64,000 nt of DNA, taken from positions 1-64,000 of the forward strand of contig CAVZIJ010000003.1 of NCBI GenBank assembly GCA_963775335.1, given 5' to 3'. How positions within the stretch are numbered: position 1 is the stretch's first letter; each line of letters begins with the position of its first letter. The notes under the pieces are model-generated. The model worked only from the letters and a program-made list of their open reading frames with translations. It searched no databases and was not told the origin of the DNA. This stretch comes from CAVQCX01 sp963775335. GTDB taxonomy: Bacteria; Pseudomonadota; Gammaproteobacteria; Chromatiales; Chromatiaceae. Both the position numbers and the translations under genes were made by a program. Shown one piece after another: positions 16,647 through 25,583 of this stretch.

Positions 16647-17714
16647 ATGTTGGAGCCAAAGGAGCTGCACCTCGACCTGAATCCGAGTCGTTGCCGGGTG
16701 GCCTCCCGTATTCAGGATTTCTTGGAGGCAGCTCATGGCACCGATGACGCCGGACCTTTCCTGCAAAGGGCGTTCGGCCTATCCGGATTGGAGCCCGGCC
16801 CGCTCCCCCTGGATACCGGAGCTGCGCCTCTGATCACCGAGGCCCAGTTGTTCGGCTTCGGCCAAGCCACACCATCGCCGGATATCCCGTTGGAGCTGCG
16901 CCTGCTGGCCTACGGCAGCAAGCCCCTCGCGCTGCTTCACGGACCGGAGGCGGATCTGACGGGTTGGGTCGCCTGGGCGGAGCGCCGCCGCTACACGGCC
17001 CTGCTTTCCAGCTACCAATGGCAGCCCCACGAAGACCTCGGCAAGGGTGGCTACTCCAATCTCACCAGCGATCACCTGCCCGCCGAGGCGGGCTCCGGCG
17101 CCTGGCGCTGCCTGCTGGTGTGCCCGGACGAGGATCGGGCCATCCTCGGCTGGCTGTGCCTGCATTTCGGCTGGGACGCGTTGCTCGGCCGCCTGTTGGG
17201 GTACCCATCCTGCTGCGCCGCCAGCTTCGCCGAGCGCTGGCCCACCGCCGTTCGCGATCACCAGGGTGATCTGGCGCCGCTCAGCCTGCAGGTATCTGGC
17301 CCGCCCCCGCATGATTGGCGGCTAAACGTCTTTGGCCGCTACTTCGGCGCCACCCTGATCCAGCACTTTCCCTGCCGCTTCGATTGCGCCGCGTCCGCCG
17401 CCGTGGCGAGGCGCGCGGCCTGGGCGCTGGAGCGCCTGGAGCCCGATTATTTCGCCGCCATCCGGGAGCTGCTGCGAGCCCCGGTACTTTATACCGAAAC
17501 CATGGGTGTAGCGCTGGCACGCGGCGGCCGCATCCGGTCCCGGGAGGGCGAGTCGGAGCTGACCTACGATCCGGCGCAGCTCCTGCTCACCGAGCCCGGC
17601 TCTGCGTTGGGCAAGGCTCTGATAGCCGGCGCCCGGGTTACCGCAGCCTTTGGCGAGGCGCATCTCAAGGTCGGCGCCGCTGACTTCCCCGGACATCTGG
17701 TCTGGCTCACCTGA
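16647..17714 (+). CDS. Hypothetical protein with GYPxCC and FPCxxxC motifs, in peptide-modification locus
   Basis: A 355-residue protein with no named family that I can assign. It has cysteine motifs GYPSCC (185-190) and FPCRFDC (241-247), plus hydrophobic CLHFGWDALLGRLL before the first one. Similar GYP/GFP-CC signatures occur in unnamed proteins next to radical SAM enzymes; a metal- or Fe-S-binding accessory or peptide-binding role is only a guess. The first ATG in the frame (16647) has no good ribosome-binding site, so the start is uncertain. It is followed after 17 bases by the radical SAM gene and so is part of that operon. Confidence 0.65.
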   Translation: MLEPKELHLDLNPSRCRVASRIQDFLEAAHGTDDAGPFLQRAFGLSGLEPGPLPLDTGAAPLITEAQLFGFGQATPSPDIPLELRLLAYGSKPLALLHGPEADLTGWVAWAERRRYTALLSSYQWQPHEDLGKGGYSNLTSDHLPAEAGSGAWRCLLVCPDEDRAILGWLCLHFGWDALLGRLLGYPSCCAASFAERWPTAVRDHQGDLAPLSLQVSGPPPHDWRLNVFGRYFGATLIQHFPCRFDCAASAAVARRAAWALERLEPDYFAAIRELLRAPVLYTETMGVALARGGRIRSREGESELTYDPAQLLLTEPGSALGKALIAGARVTAAFGEAHLKVGAADFPGHLVWLT

Positions 17715-17731
17715 ATCTAAGGGCACCGCTC

Positions 17732-19297
17732 ATGCGCTATCTGGCCTGCTCCGCTATGGAATCCTACGAGTCAGAAGTGCTGCTCCGGGACTTCGGAAAA
17801 TTCTATTACCCCCTAGGCGACGTCAACATGGGACGCGACACGCTGGTGGACGCACCAGACACCGTTTGCGTGCCGGTGGAAGACGAGATGCTCGCCCTGG
17901 AGCCCGACACCGCCTCCTGGAGCTTCCTCACCAACGCCGAGGGCGAGCTGTTGCGCAGGCTCGCGCCGGGCCGCTCCCTCGGCTCGCTATTGGACGACTG
18001 GCCGGCAGGCGACGGTGGCGCCGCGGCCGCATTCGTCGGCAACCTGTTTCGCCGAGGGCTGGTGCGCCTGAACGGCCAGACCAGCGTGCAGCCCGAGATC
18101 TTCCACGATTCCGCCAATTGCCAGGAAGGACACCTGGTGGAGCTGCTGGTCACCGAAAAATGTAATCTGGCGTGCGAGTATTGCCTGGCAGGCGCCAATC
18201 AGTCGCTGCCGCATATGAGCGAAGAGATCGCCCTAAAGGCGGTGGATCTGGCGTACGGTATGGACCAACCGAGCATCACCTTCGAGTTTTCCGGTGGTGA
18301 GCCTTTTCTGCGCTTCGAGCTGATGCGAAAGCTGGTCGGGCACATCCGCGACCATCCCAACCGGGCAGGCCGGGAGGTCTATATCTGCCTCCAGACCAAC
18401 GGCACGCTGCTGAACGAGGAGCGGGTGCAGTGGATGGCCGACAACAGCATCATCGTCGGCCTGTCACTGGACGGCAATCCGGATTCCCACAACCTCAGCC
18501 GCCCCCAGGTCAACGGCAAGGAATCCTTCTCCAAGGTGCTGCACGGCCTGACCCTGATGCGCGAGGCCGGGGTCGCCTATGGCATTCTGGTGGTACTCAA
18601 CCGCTCCAACATCCATGCGCCGGAACGCTTGATTGAATTCATGACCGAGCACGGCATCCAGCAGTTCAAGCTCAATCCCATTGCCTTTCTCGGCACCGCC
18701 CGCTCGGAATGGGACCGGCTGGCACTGGGCCAGGATCAGATCCTCGACTATTTCCAGACCCTCGGGCGGCGCCTGGTGAGCTCCGGCCAGGACATCTTCG
18801 AGTCCAACCTGCTGGACATGACCCGGCACCTGGTGAGCAAGCAGCGCCAGAGCCGATGTCTGCGCGGCCATTGCGGGGCGGGTGACAGCTTCAATGCGAT
18901 CTCGGCCGACGGCAGTATCTATCCCTGCGGCCGGGCCACCCAAAGCCCGGCGCTGAAGCTGGGTGACGTGCTCACAGAGCCCTTCGCACTGAACCGGCCC
19001 GGCCGTAACAACCTGTATATCCAGCGGATCCGCGAGCGCCGCCCCAAGACGCTCGAGGACTGTGTCAGCTGCCATTACCGGGAGCTCTGTCAGGCGGGCT
19101 GTGCGGTGCAGGCCTTCGAGCGCTACGGTACGGTCCGCCACAAGACACCGGAATGCAGTTTCAACAAGGCGATGTATCCGCACCTGATGCATTGGCTGAG
19201 CCACGACCCGGAGGCGGTCGCCTATCTGAATCGCAGCCAATACTTCGCTGGTCGCAATCAGCTCCATATCGCCGAGCAGGCTTTTCTGGCGGCTTGA
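17732..19297 (+). CDS. Radical SAM/SPASM peptide-maturation enzyme
   Basis: 521 residues. An N-terminal region of about 120 residues resembles a peptide-recognition element (PqqD-like position: LEPDTASWSFLTNAEGELLR). It precedes the radical SAM core with the CX3CX2C cluster site CNLACEYC (Cys144/148/151) and FSGGEPFLRFELM for SAM binding. The C-terminal SPASM domain has many cysteines: CGAGDSFNAISADGSIYPCG and C444-x2-C447-x5-C453-x3-C457 (CVSCHYRELCQAGC). Such enzymes make carbon-carbon, thioether or epimerised residues in RiPPs. Spacing to the next gene is six bases. The substrate is inferred to be the repeat protein at 15.6 kb. Confidence 0.92.
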   Translation: MRYLACSAMESYESEVLLRDFGKFYYPLGDVNMGRDTLVDAPDTVCVPVEDEMLALEPDTASWSFLTNAEGELLRRLAPGRSLGSLLDDWPAGDGGAAAAFVGNLFRRGLVRLNGQTSVQPEIFHDSANCQEGHLVELLVTEKCNLACEYCLAGANQSLPHMSEEIALKAVDLAYGMDQPSITFEFSGGEPFLRFELMRKLVGHIRDHPNRAGREVYICLQTNGTLLNEERVQWMADNSIIVGLSLDGNPDSHNLSRPQVNGKESFSKVLHGLTLMREAGVAYGILVVLNRSNIHAPERLIEFMTEHGIQQFKLNPIAFLGTARSEWDRLALGQDQILDYFQTLGRRLVSSGQDIFESNLLDMTRHLVSKQRQSRCLRGHCGAGDSFNAISADGSIYPCGRATQSPALKLGDVLTEPFALNRPGRNNLYIQRIRERRPKTLEDCVSCHYRELCQAGCAVQAFERYGTVRHKTPECSFNKAMYPHLMHWLSHDPEAVAYLNRSQYFAGRNQLHIAEQAFLAA

Positions 19298-19303
19298 GGC
19301 CCG

Positions 19304-20539
19304 ATGACGCGCGGGACCCTGCCCCATAGCGCCGCGGAGCCGCCTCCCACCGCAGCACCTCCGATGCTCCCGGATTCCCGGGGGACTTGCTGGCCCCAGC
19401 CCCCGGGGTCCTCCACCGACCTGGCGGCGGCGCTCTGGGCACAACGCCAGCATGCGCGGGCCCTGGCGCTGAGCGAAGCCTGGCAGCCGCGGCTTTCGGG
19501 CTGGTGGCAGCGCTATTTGCAAACGCTGTACCGATTGCTCGCCGAGATGCCCCCCGAGCTGATCGTGGCCGCATTCCGTCCCGCGGTGGCAAGCCTGGCA
19601 CTGGATCCAGAGCGCCGGGAGCTGGATCCGGTGGGCACCGCCCTGGGCGTGATCCGCTTTCTCGTCGGCGGCCCCAATACGCGCCCCCTGGCCCTGGTGA
19701 TCCCGGCGGAGGCATTTGGCACCGCGGGGCGGCTCTATTTCCCCCACCTGCACACGGTGCTGGAAAGCCAGGGTCCCCTCGCCGTGGAGGCCGATTTCTA
19801 CCAGGTCCGCTTCACCTGGACGGATGGCTCGGGCGCGACCCTGCCGGCGGCACCGCCCGACGAAGATCCGGGCGGCGCCAGCCGCGGACTGACCCGGCTG
19901 GCGACTGTGGCCGGCTGGCGCGTACTCAACGGCACCCCGGACCTGGCTCAACCCTTGGCCGAGCTGCCGACACCCCCCTTGGACCATGCTGATCCATTCC
20001 AGCTCGACGCTCTGGCCAACGGCGCGCGCTTGCTGCAACGAGTCTGGCCGGAAGCGGCGCTGGCGGCCCACCGCTACCTGGACTCCGTGTTATTGCAGCC
20101 TGTGCCCGAGCAAGGCTATGTAACCAGCATCAGTCTGGGGCGGCTGCAAGGGACCTTGGTCGCCTCCATGCGCGATCCTATACAGGTGGCGGACGCCTTG
20201 TGCCACGAAGGCAGCCATACCCGGCTGGGATTGTTCTTGCATCACGATTCGCTGATCGAGGACGACGGGGCCCCCATCCACCCCTCGCCCTGGCGCAAGG
20301 ACCTCCGCCCCCTCAAAGGCCTGCTCAACGGGGTGCACGCATTCGTCAACGTCTGCGAGCTTTACCGGCGCTTGGCGGAGGCCGAGCCGACCCTGGCCGT
20401 ATACCTCTTGGAGATACGGGAGGCCCAGCGCCAACGGGTACTGGCCGCCTGGTCTTACCTGGAGCCCCGGATGCAGCCCACCCCGTTGGGCCAGGAGCTG
20501 GCCCGGGAGCTCGGGGCAGCCGTGCAGGCGCTGCAATGA
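19304..20539 (+). CDS. HExxH-motif peptide hydroxylase homologue (aKG-HExxH type)
   Basis: 411 residues, mostly helical. Residues 301-305 read HEGSH inside DALCHEGSHTRLGLF, with a further His at 345 (LNGVHAFVNV) and arginines in PSPWRKDLRPLKG between them. This matches the HEXXH-motif proteins that accompany SPASM radical SAM enzymes, some of which have been shown to be 2-oxoglutarate-dependent peptide beta-hydroxylases rather than proteases. The gene starts six bases after the radical SAM stop and its own stop overlaps the next start (ATGA). I infer it hydroxylates the repeat protein; a metalloprotease role is the alternative. Confidence 0.82.
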   Translation: MTRGTLPHSAAEPPPTAAPPMLPDSRGTCWPQPPGSSTDLAAALWAQRQHARALALSEAWQPRLSGWWQRYLQTLYRLLAEMPPELIVAAFRPAVASLALDPERRELDPVGTALGVIRFLVGGPNTRPLALVIPAEAFGTAGRLYFPHLHTVLESQGPLAVEADFYQVRFTWTDGSGATLPAAPPDEDPGGASRGLTRLATVAGWRVLNGTPDLAQPLAELPTPPLDHADPFQLDALANGARLLQRVWPEAALAAHRYLDSVLLQPVPEQGYVTSISLGRLQGTLVASMRDPIQVADALCHEGSHTRLGLFLHHDSLIEDDGAPIHPSPWRKDLRPLKGLLNGVHAFVNVCELYRRLAEAEPTLAVYLLEIREAQRQRVLAAWSYLEPRMQPTPLGQELARELGAAVQALQ

Positions 20540-21825
20540 ACGGCGCCGAGCTGCTCCATGACCGGCAAGCCCGTGACCGCCTGCGCTCGGAGCTGGACCT
20601 GAACGGCTTTGCCACGGTCCAGTCCCCCGCCTTGCCCCCGGAGCTGTTTCGAGCGTTGCGCGAGGATGCTGCCGCCCAGCGAGCCTCCGGCTGGGGCCAG
20701 GCCAGCCGCCCCAGCGTTACCCACCAAGCCTGGCGCGCCGAGCCTGGAGCAGCAGGCCTGGGCTTCCTGGAAAGCCCCGAGGTCCTCGGACTACTGGAAG
20801 ATCTGGTAGGCGAGCCGGTCGCGCTCAGCCATGCCGGCACCTGTTACACCTATTACGACGGTCCCGGTGGGCATATGAACATCCATCTCGACCGCGCCAT
20901 CGACTGCACCTACACCCTGATCGTCGTGCTGGAGGCGGAATGGTCCGAGACCTCGCAGCCCGGACCGGGCCTGAGCCTGGAAGTCTGGCCTCTGGGCCCC
21001 TTGCCGGGGGCAGACCAGCCACCGGCCTATCGGATCGACACCCGAAGCAATATGCTGGCCGTGGGCCGCGGCTCCCAGGTCCCCCATCGACGCCCGACCC
21101 TGGGTCAGGGCGAACGGGTGGTGGCGCTTACGGCCTGCTATGCGCCAGCGCTCCTGCGCCACACCCCGGCTCGCGGGCAGCCGCATCCCCAGCTCGGCCG
21201 GGACCTCACCGCGCAAGGAAACGAACATTGGAACCGCGGCGAGCGCGCCGCTGCGCTCCGCTGTTATTCACGGGCGCTGGAGGCCGACCCGGGGTGCGAC
21301 CAGGCCTGGAGCAGCCTCGGCTTCGATTATTGGCACCAGCACCGGTTCATCGAAGCCCAGGAGGCATTCACCCGGGCTACCCGCTACAACGGTGACAACC
21401 CGGCACACTGGTCCAATATCGGCCTCTGCCTGCGGGACCAAGGCGCCTTCGAGGCGGCCATCCGTTGTTTTCGGGTAGCCCTGGCGCTGGACCCCCGCTA
21501 CGCACCGGCACTCAATGAATGGGCCAACGTGCTCCAGGACCAGGACCGTTGTGAGGCGGCGCTGCCCTTGTACGCCCATGCACTCGCGATCGATGCCAAA
21601 CGCGCCGTCGTACACCACAATCTCGGCGTGGCCTATCTCCGCCTGGGGTGGCGGCACCGGGCCGAGCAGGCCTTTCGCGCGGCGCTGTCGCGCGACCCGG
21701 ATTATCACCATTCCCTGGAAGAGCTCGCCTTGCTCAGAATCGCAGACGGGGACCGCGACGGCGGCCGTATGCTGCTGGAGCAGGCCGCCAGCCCGCGGGC
21801 GCAGACGATTCTGGAGTCGCTCTAG
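20536..21825 (+). CDS. 2-oxoglutarate-oxygenase-like domain fused to TPR repeats
   Basis: 429 residues, start by ATGA overlap with the HExxH gene. Residues 1-205 look like a cupin-type Fe(II)/2OG domain with H117-x-D119 (NIHLDRA), H184 (QVPHRRP) and R194 (GERVVAL) in the order expected for iron and co-substrate binding. Residues 222-420 hold about five TPRs (NEHWNRGERAAALRCYSRAL, AWSSLGFDYWHQHRFIEAQE, HHNLGVAYLRLGWRHRAEQA). The TPRs may bind the long repetitive substrate. It is the last gene of the locus. Oxygenase activity is inferred from the motif only. Confidence 0.75.
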   Translation: MNGAELLHDRQARDRLRSELDLNGFATVQSPALPPELFRALREDAAAQRASGWGQASRPSVTHQAWRAEPGAAGLGFLESPEVLGLLEDLVGEPVALSHAGTCYTYYDGPGGHMNIHLDRAIDCTYTLIVVLEAEWSETSQPGPGLSLEVWPLGPLPGADQPPAYRIDTRSNMLAVGRGSQVPHRRPTLGQGERVVALTACYAPALLRHTPARGQPHPQLGRDLTAQGNEHWNRGERAAALRCYSRALEADPGCDQAWSSLGFDYWHQHRFIEAQEAFTRATRYNGDNPAHWSNIGLCLRDQGAFEAAIRCFRVALALDPRYAPALNEWANVLQDQDRCEAALPLYAHALAIDAKRAVVHHNLGVAYLRLGWRHRAEQAFRAALSRDPDYHHSLEELALLRIADGDRDGGRMLLEQAASPRAQTILESL

Positions 21826-22274
21826 CCCAATCTCCGCCTGGCGGACCGGCCATGGCCCTCATGTATTCCACGGCTGCATCGCGTAGCCCGCAAGCGGGTG
21901 TTATCGAAGCTGTTTCCGTCGCTGATGCGCCCAGCCCAGTATCCCTGGGGCACCGACACCCCGAGCCGCAGGCTAACGCGCTCTGGGACCCAACCACGAC
22001 AAGGGAGCCGCTCGTTCCGGCACCGGTCCGATCAGTCGCTCGCGAAGGTCAAGCAGGGCAAACAGTTGCTAGAAGAGGATCAGGCCAGAGAAGGAGGTGA
22101 GTTGCTGCTCCTCGAAACGCAGCTCTGGCAGACCGCTTCTTCGTTTGTGCGCTTTTCTGGGCGGAGAAAAACCCAAAAAACGCTTGTCGCAGGACTCCAC
22201 CAATGGTGACCTTGGCAGACAACCCAGAAAACCAACAACACCCAGCTTTTTACCGGGTGCGAAGCGCTATCCGA
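21826..22274. other. Intergenic between the peptide locus and IS91 remnant
   Basis: About 450 bases with no recognised gene. Frames near 21898-22209 contain charged runs (SLAKVKQGKQLLEEDQAREG) but no family match. It is probably scrambled DNA at the edge of the IS91-associated insertion. Confidence 0.3.
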
Positions 22275-22484
22275 CGCAACGCCGCGCTGGCGGAGTCGGA
22301 GCCTGAGACGCTGGCCCCGGTGGTCGAAGGGACACCAGAGCAGGTTGACCCCGAGGTCGCGCGTGCCGCACGGGCCGCCTGAGCTCGGCTGATCAAGCAG
22401 GTGTACGAGGCCGACCCCTTGATCTGTCCCCACTGTGGCGGGGAGATGCGCTTCCTGTCGGTGATCGAGGAGCCTCTGGTGATC
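22275..22484 (+). repeat. Direct repeat copy 1: degraded 3' part of an IS91-family transposase
   Basis: 210 bases matching 25689-25898 almost exactly, same orientation. Its frame encodes ESEPETLAPVVEGTPEQVDP and LIKQVYEADPLICPHCGGEM, but a TGA at 22381-22383 replaces the TGG of the other copy, so it is dead. The match stops at the GATC at 22481-22484, only 18 bases before the end of the opposite-strand effector gene. Confidence 0.9.
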
Positions 22485-22501
22485 CTCCCTGCCCCGACCG
22501 A

Positions 22502-24151
22502 TCACTTCCACTCGCCGTGCAGGACGAGGATGGTGTCTCCGCCGCGGATCATGAGGTTGTTGCCTGGGCCGGCGACGCCGGTACTCGCCAGCATCTGGAA
22601 GAGACTGTCGGGCACGACGCCGCCGCCACTCTGCGGATCGAGAAGTTCCGCGCCCTCGAATACCGCGACGCGAGACTGCTGGCCGTCAGTACGCTGCAGC
22701 TTCGGAATCGCCGTGTTGGCGCCGAACGTCCGCTGCAGCCAGGGGTTGTGAAGCGCATCCGGCTTCTGCGCGATGGTGACGCCGTAGCCGCGCAGCTTGC
22801 GCATCAGGTCGTATATGGCGATCCCGGCGTCCTCGCCGGTCGCGGTCGCAGCGCCGTAGGCCTGGAAGCTGCTGTCGCCCGGGGAGGAGGAGGCTCCGAG
22901 GGTGAGGCCTCCGTTCTTTACGCGATAGTCGAAGCGCAAGACCGAGCAGGAGGCGCCATCTACAACTAGGATCGGTGCGCAATACACGTCACCGCCCTCT
23001 ATTCTGACGCCGTGTCGGACGTCATTCGGGCGCAGCTGGCTCATCGCGCGGTCGCTGTTGAAGCCCTTGAGCTTCTTGACGTCCTTCCAGACGAACTCTC
23101 GACCGTTGAAAAGTTTCTGTGCGCTCAGCGCCATCGCCTGCTCCCTGTTTTTGCTGCTCTCGCTACTGCTGGTGGTGAGCTCGTGGACACCGTGATGCGA
23201 AAGCTCTGTCCGCATTGTCGCCTCGAGTTCCCGCGTGACCGGGAGGCCGCGCTTGCGCCACTCGTGCAGGCACTGGGTGACGAACAGATCAGGTTGCTCG
23301 AGTGCGTATCGGACCTCCTCGCTGACCTCGGCGAGCTGATCGCCCGGCACCTCCTTCGTTCCGGTCCCCGCATGATCACGTGCCCACATCTCGAGCAGCC
23401 CGCGACTAAAGCCCGTGGTCGGCGTCGCGTCGGCGGCGAGATCGGTCTGCGCCTCGATCTCTGCGTGGAGATAGTCGACCCGCTTTGCGTCGGTCGCGCC
23501 GAGGACGAGCTTCCGGTAACGGTTCTCCATTCCCTCCTGGTAACTCTTCGCCTTGTCTTGCGCCTTCAGCTCCTCACCTATCTTCCGCTTCATGAGCTCA
23601 GCCACCGTCTTGGCGCCGGTCTTGACGCCGCGCTGGAACTCCTCGTGCAGCGCCTTCCGCACCTCAGCGTCCTCGCTGGTCAGCGACTCGAAGAGGTCAC
23701 CGGCGACGGTCTCGATCAGCACGCCGACCACGAAGCCGATCGCCGCGCCCGCCGGCCCCGCCAAGGATCCGGCCTCAGCGCCGGCCGCGCCGGCGCCGGC
23801 CGCGCCGACCGCGTGCACGGCGGCGTGCTCGGCCATGTGCTCGGCGGTGTGTTCGATGACGTGCTCCGCACCCTTCGCGGCCAGGCTGGCGATCGTGTGC
23901 TCGGCGAGGTGAGCGAGCATCGAGGGCCCGCCCGGGAGGCTTGCGGACGAGATCGTCGGGTTGCTCGCGGTCTTCCCGAGGTAGTCGGCCCACTCACCCA
24001 GCAAACTGATGCGGTAGTGTTCGAGCGACCTGTCTGCGGTCTGTGTCCATGTCACGAGCGCGTCCATCGTTGCCAACTTTGCCTTGTCGACCAGCCTGTT
24101 TCCTGACGTCTCTGATTGGGTAATTGGGGTGCTTCGTCTTGGCGTACTCAC
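22502..24151 (-). CDS. Large C-terminal effector/toxin-like region downstream of the DUF4157 gene
   Basis: 549 residues from a GTG at 24149-24151 with AAGGAG four bases upstream. An Ala/His-rich, glycine-zipper-like segment (GAGAAGAEAGSLAGPAGAAI then GFVVGVLIETVAGDLF, about residues 110-150) could insert in a membrane. The remainder, ending VAGPGNNLMIRGGDTILVLH, is not recognised. The first 53 codons overlap the 3' end of the DUF4157 gene in another frame. Either the two are separate, translationally coupled genes, or one original protein of about 970 residues has been split by a frameshift near 24110-24150. Composition of both looks coding on their own sides of that zone. Confidence 0.65.
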   Translation of the reverse strand: MSTPRRSTPITQSETSGNRLVDKAKLATMDALVTWTQTADRSLEHYRISLLGEWADYLGKTASNPTISSASLPGGPSMLAHLAEHTIASLAAKGAEHVIEHTAEHMAEHAAVHAVGAAGAGAAGAEAGSLAGPAGAAIGFVVGVLIETVAGDLFESLTSEDAEVRKALHEEFQRGVKTGAKTVAELMKRKIGEELKAQDKAKSYQEGMENRYRKLVLGATDAKRVDYLHAEIEAQTDLAADATPTTGFSRGLLEMWARDHAGTGTKEVPGDQLAEVSEEVRYALEQPDLFVTQCLHEWRKRGLPVTRELEATMRTELSHHGVHELTTSSSESSKNREQAMALSAQKLFNGREFVWKDVKKLKGFNSDRAMSQLRPNDVRHGVRIEGGDVYCAPILVVDGASCSVLRFDYRVKNGGLTLGASSSPGDSSFQAYGAATATGEDAGIAIYDLMRKLRGYGVTIAQKPDALHNPWLQRTFGANTAIPKLQRTDGQQSRVAVFEGAELLDPQSGGGVVPDSLFQMLASTGVAGPGNNLMIRGGDTILVLHGEWK

Positions 24152-25427
24152 CGGTCTCCTTCTCCGGTTTCTTGCCGTCGCCGGAGACGAGGATGGTGCC
24201 GAGGGAGCGTCGATCGAGGTTTAAGAAGGTGAACGACGACTGCGCGTGGCCTTCGGCGGTCGGTGAGAAGTTGACCTGATACTCGGCGGTGGCGCCCGAG
24301 CGAATCTCGCCGTAAAAGATCTCGTCGTGGTAGAAGGTCTCGAAGGGGCCGCTCACGGCCCGAACAACGTCGTACATCCGCGGCCACGGCGCCGTTGGTA
24401 CACTGAGGTCACCGAAGCCCCTGACCGTGGGCGGATGCTGGGCGACGGTCGCCGGTCCGACGATCGACGCGACTTGGACAGTCTTCTCGCCGCGGTTCGT
24501 CATTGTCACGTGACGGATCGACCACTTGCCGACCTCGGTCGGCTCGAAAATCAGCTCGCTCGGCGCGATCTCAAGCGACGAAGCCATCGTCGTGTCGGTG
24601 GTTTTACGCTGCACAGTACCTGCCACCGCCATCGCTCCGCTCGGCGCCGGCAACTGATCGACGCTACTTCGGCTCTCGACCACGCGTGCGGCTACAGTGT
24701 CAGCGCCCTGTTCGTACACGTGCCCCGATCGGCCGACTACAGACGATAGCGGCGCTCCGGCTCGCTGCTGCATGGTAATAGGGGAAAAACCACGTTTATC
24801 ATTGTTTAGAGAAGAATTTATTCGGCCCGCACCCACCTGCTGCACCACATGCGTCAGCTCATGGGCAATCAGCCGTCGTCCATCGTACGTCTCCGGCGCA
24901 AACCGACCGGCACCAAAAACAATGTCATGTCCAACTGTGTACGCATTGGCATTCAGGTCCCGCGCCGATTGCTCGGCAGCCGCATCGGCATGCACCCGCA
25001 CGCTGGCAAAGTCGTGTCCGAAGCGCTGTCCCATGTCCTGCCGCAATGCCGGCTCCAGCGGCCTGCCGGGACTGGCAAGGACGCGGTCTACGCTGGCAGG
25101 TGCTGAGCCCATCTGCCCGTTCGAATGGCCTGAGAAGCGCTGAATGCGTGGTGGAGTATCGTTGATGACGGGATGGGCCGGGGGGGCGGCCATCACCTGG
25201 TCGGCAATGCGATCAGCCTCCTGTTCATAGGCATCACCGGGCCGATTGATTGCTAACTTGGCTTGCAGCCGTCTCAGCCCCCCTTGATTGCCGAGCGTCC
25301 GTTGTATCATTCCCAGGGGATGACTCGACTGCGGCGGGAGAAGAGAGACTGCGGCCGTTTGTCTGGAAGCAGACGCAGTTTCACCGGGTTGCTTTTGTGC
25401 ACTTTTATGTTGGTGCGTGTTCGTCAT
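23994..25427 (-). CDS. DUF4157 protein (contractile-injection-system effector type)
   Basis: 477 residues. A polar N terminus is followed by repeats such as LAINRPGDAYEQEADRIADQ and the DUF4157 core (RFGHDFASVRVHADAAAEQS, NAYTVGHDIVFGAGRFAPET, LIAHELTHVVQQ with HELTH at 189-193). DUF4157 marks cargo of extracellular contractile injection systems and related polymorphic effectors; the HExxH resembles a zincin site. Residues about 290-420 form an immunoglobulin-like ASH/HYDIN-type domain (LIFEPTEVGKWSIRHVTMTN). The final about 50 residues are unlike protein and probably reflect a frameshift into the effector frame. No injection-system structural genes are in the window. Confidence 0.82.
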   Translation of the reverse strand: MTNTHQHKSAQKQPGETASASRQTAAVSLLPPQSSHPLGMIQRTLGNQGGLRRLQAKLAINRPGDAYEQEADRIADQVMAAPPAHPVINDTPPRIQRFSGHSNGQMGSAPASVDRVLASPGRPLEPALRQDMGQRFGHDFASVRVHADAAAEQSARDLNANAYTVGHDIVFGAGRFAPETYDGRRLIAHELTHVVQQVGAGRINSSLNNDKRGFSPITMQQRAGAPLSSVVGRSGHVYEQGADTVAARVVESRSSVDQLPAPSGAMAVAGTVQRKTTDTTMASSLEIAPSELIFEPTEVGKWSIRHVTMTNRGEKTVQVASIVGPATVAQHPPTVRGFGDLSVPTAPWPRMYDVVRAVSGPFETFYHDEIFYGEIRSGATAEYQVNFSPTAEGHAQSSFTFLNLDRRSLGTILVSGDGKKPEKETGEYAKTKHPNYPIRDVRKQAGRQGKVGNDGRARDMDTDRRQVARTLPHQFAG

Positions 25428-25583
25428 TTCTAAAAAGTCCTACCCGCTGCACGATAGAGGATGACTGCCAGCTCTTCCGCCCATCGCCCCCGGCAATCTC
25501 CCGCCGTGAAAGCGCACTGAAATCCAGATCGCCCATGTATATGAAGAATAAGCGCCGTCACGCTCAAGCGCAATTTCCAGATC

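Noticed and set aside
15497..16659. Long - strand frames with repeats
   Set aside because: They repeat only because the + strand repeat gene does; the + frame has signal peptide, ribosome-binding site and operon context.
23012..24106. 364-codon + strand frame
   Set aside because: Antisense to the effector gene; Leu/Arg-rich shadow.
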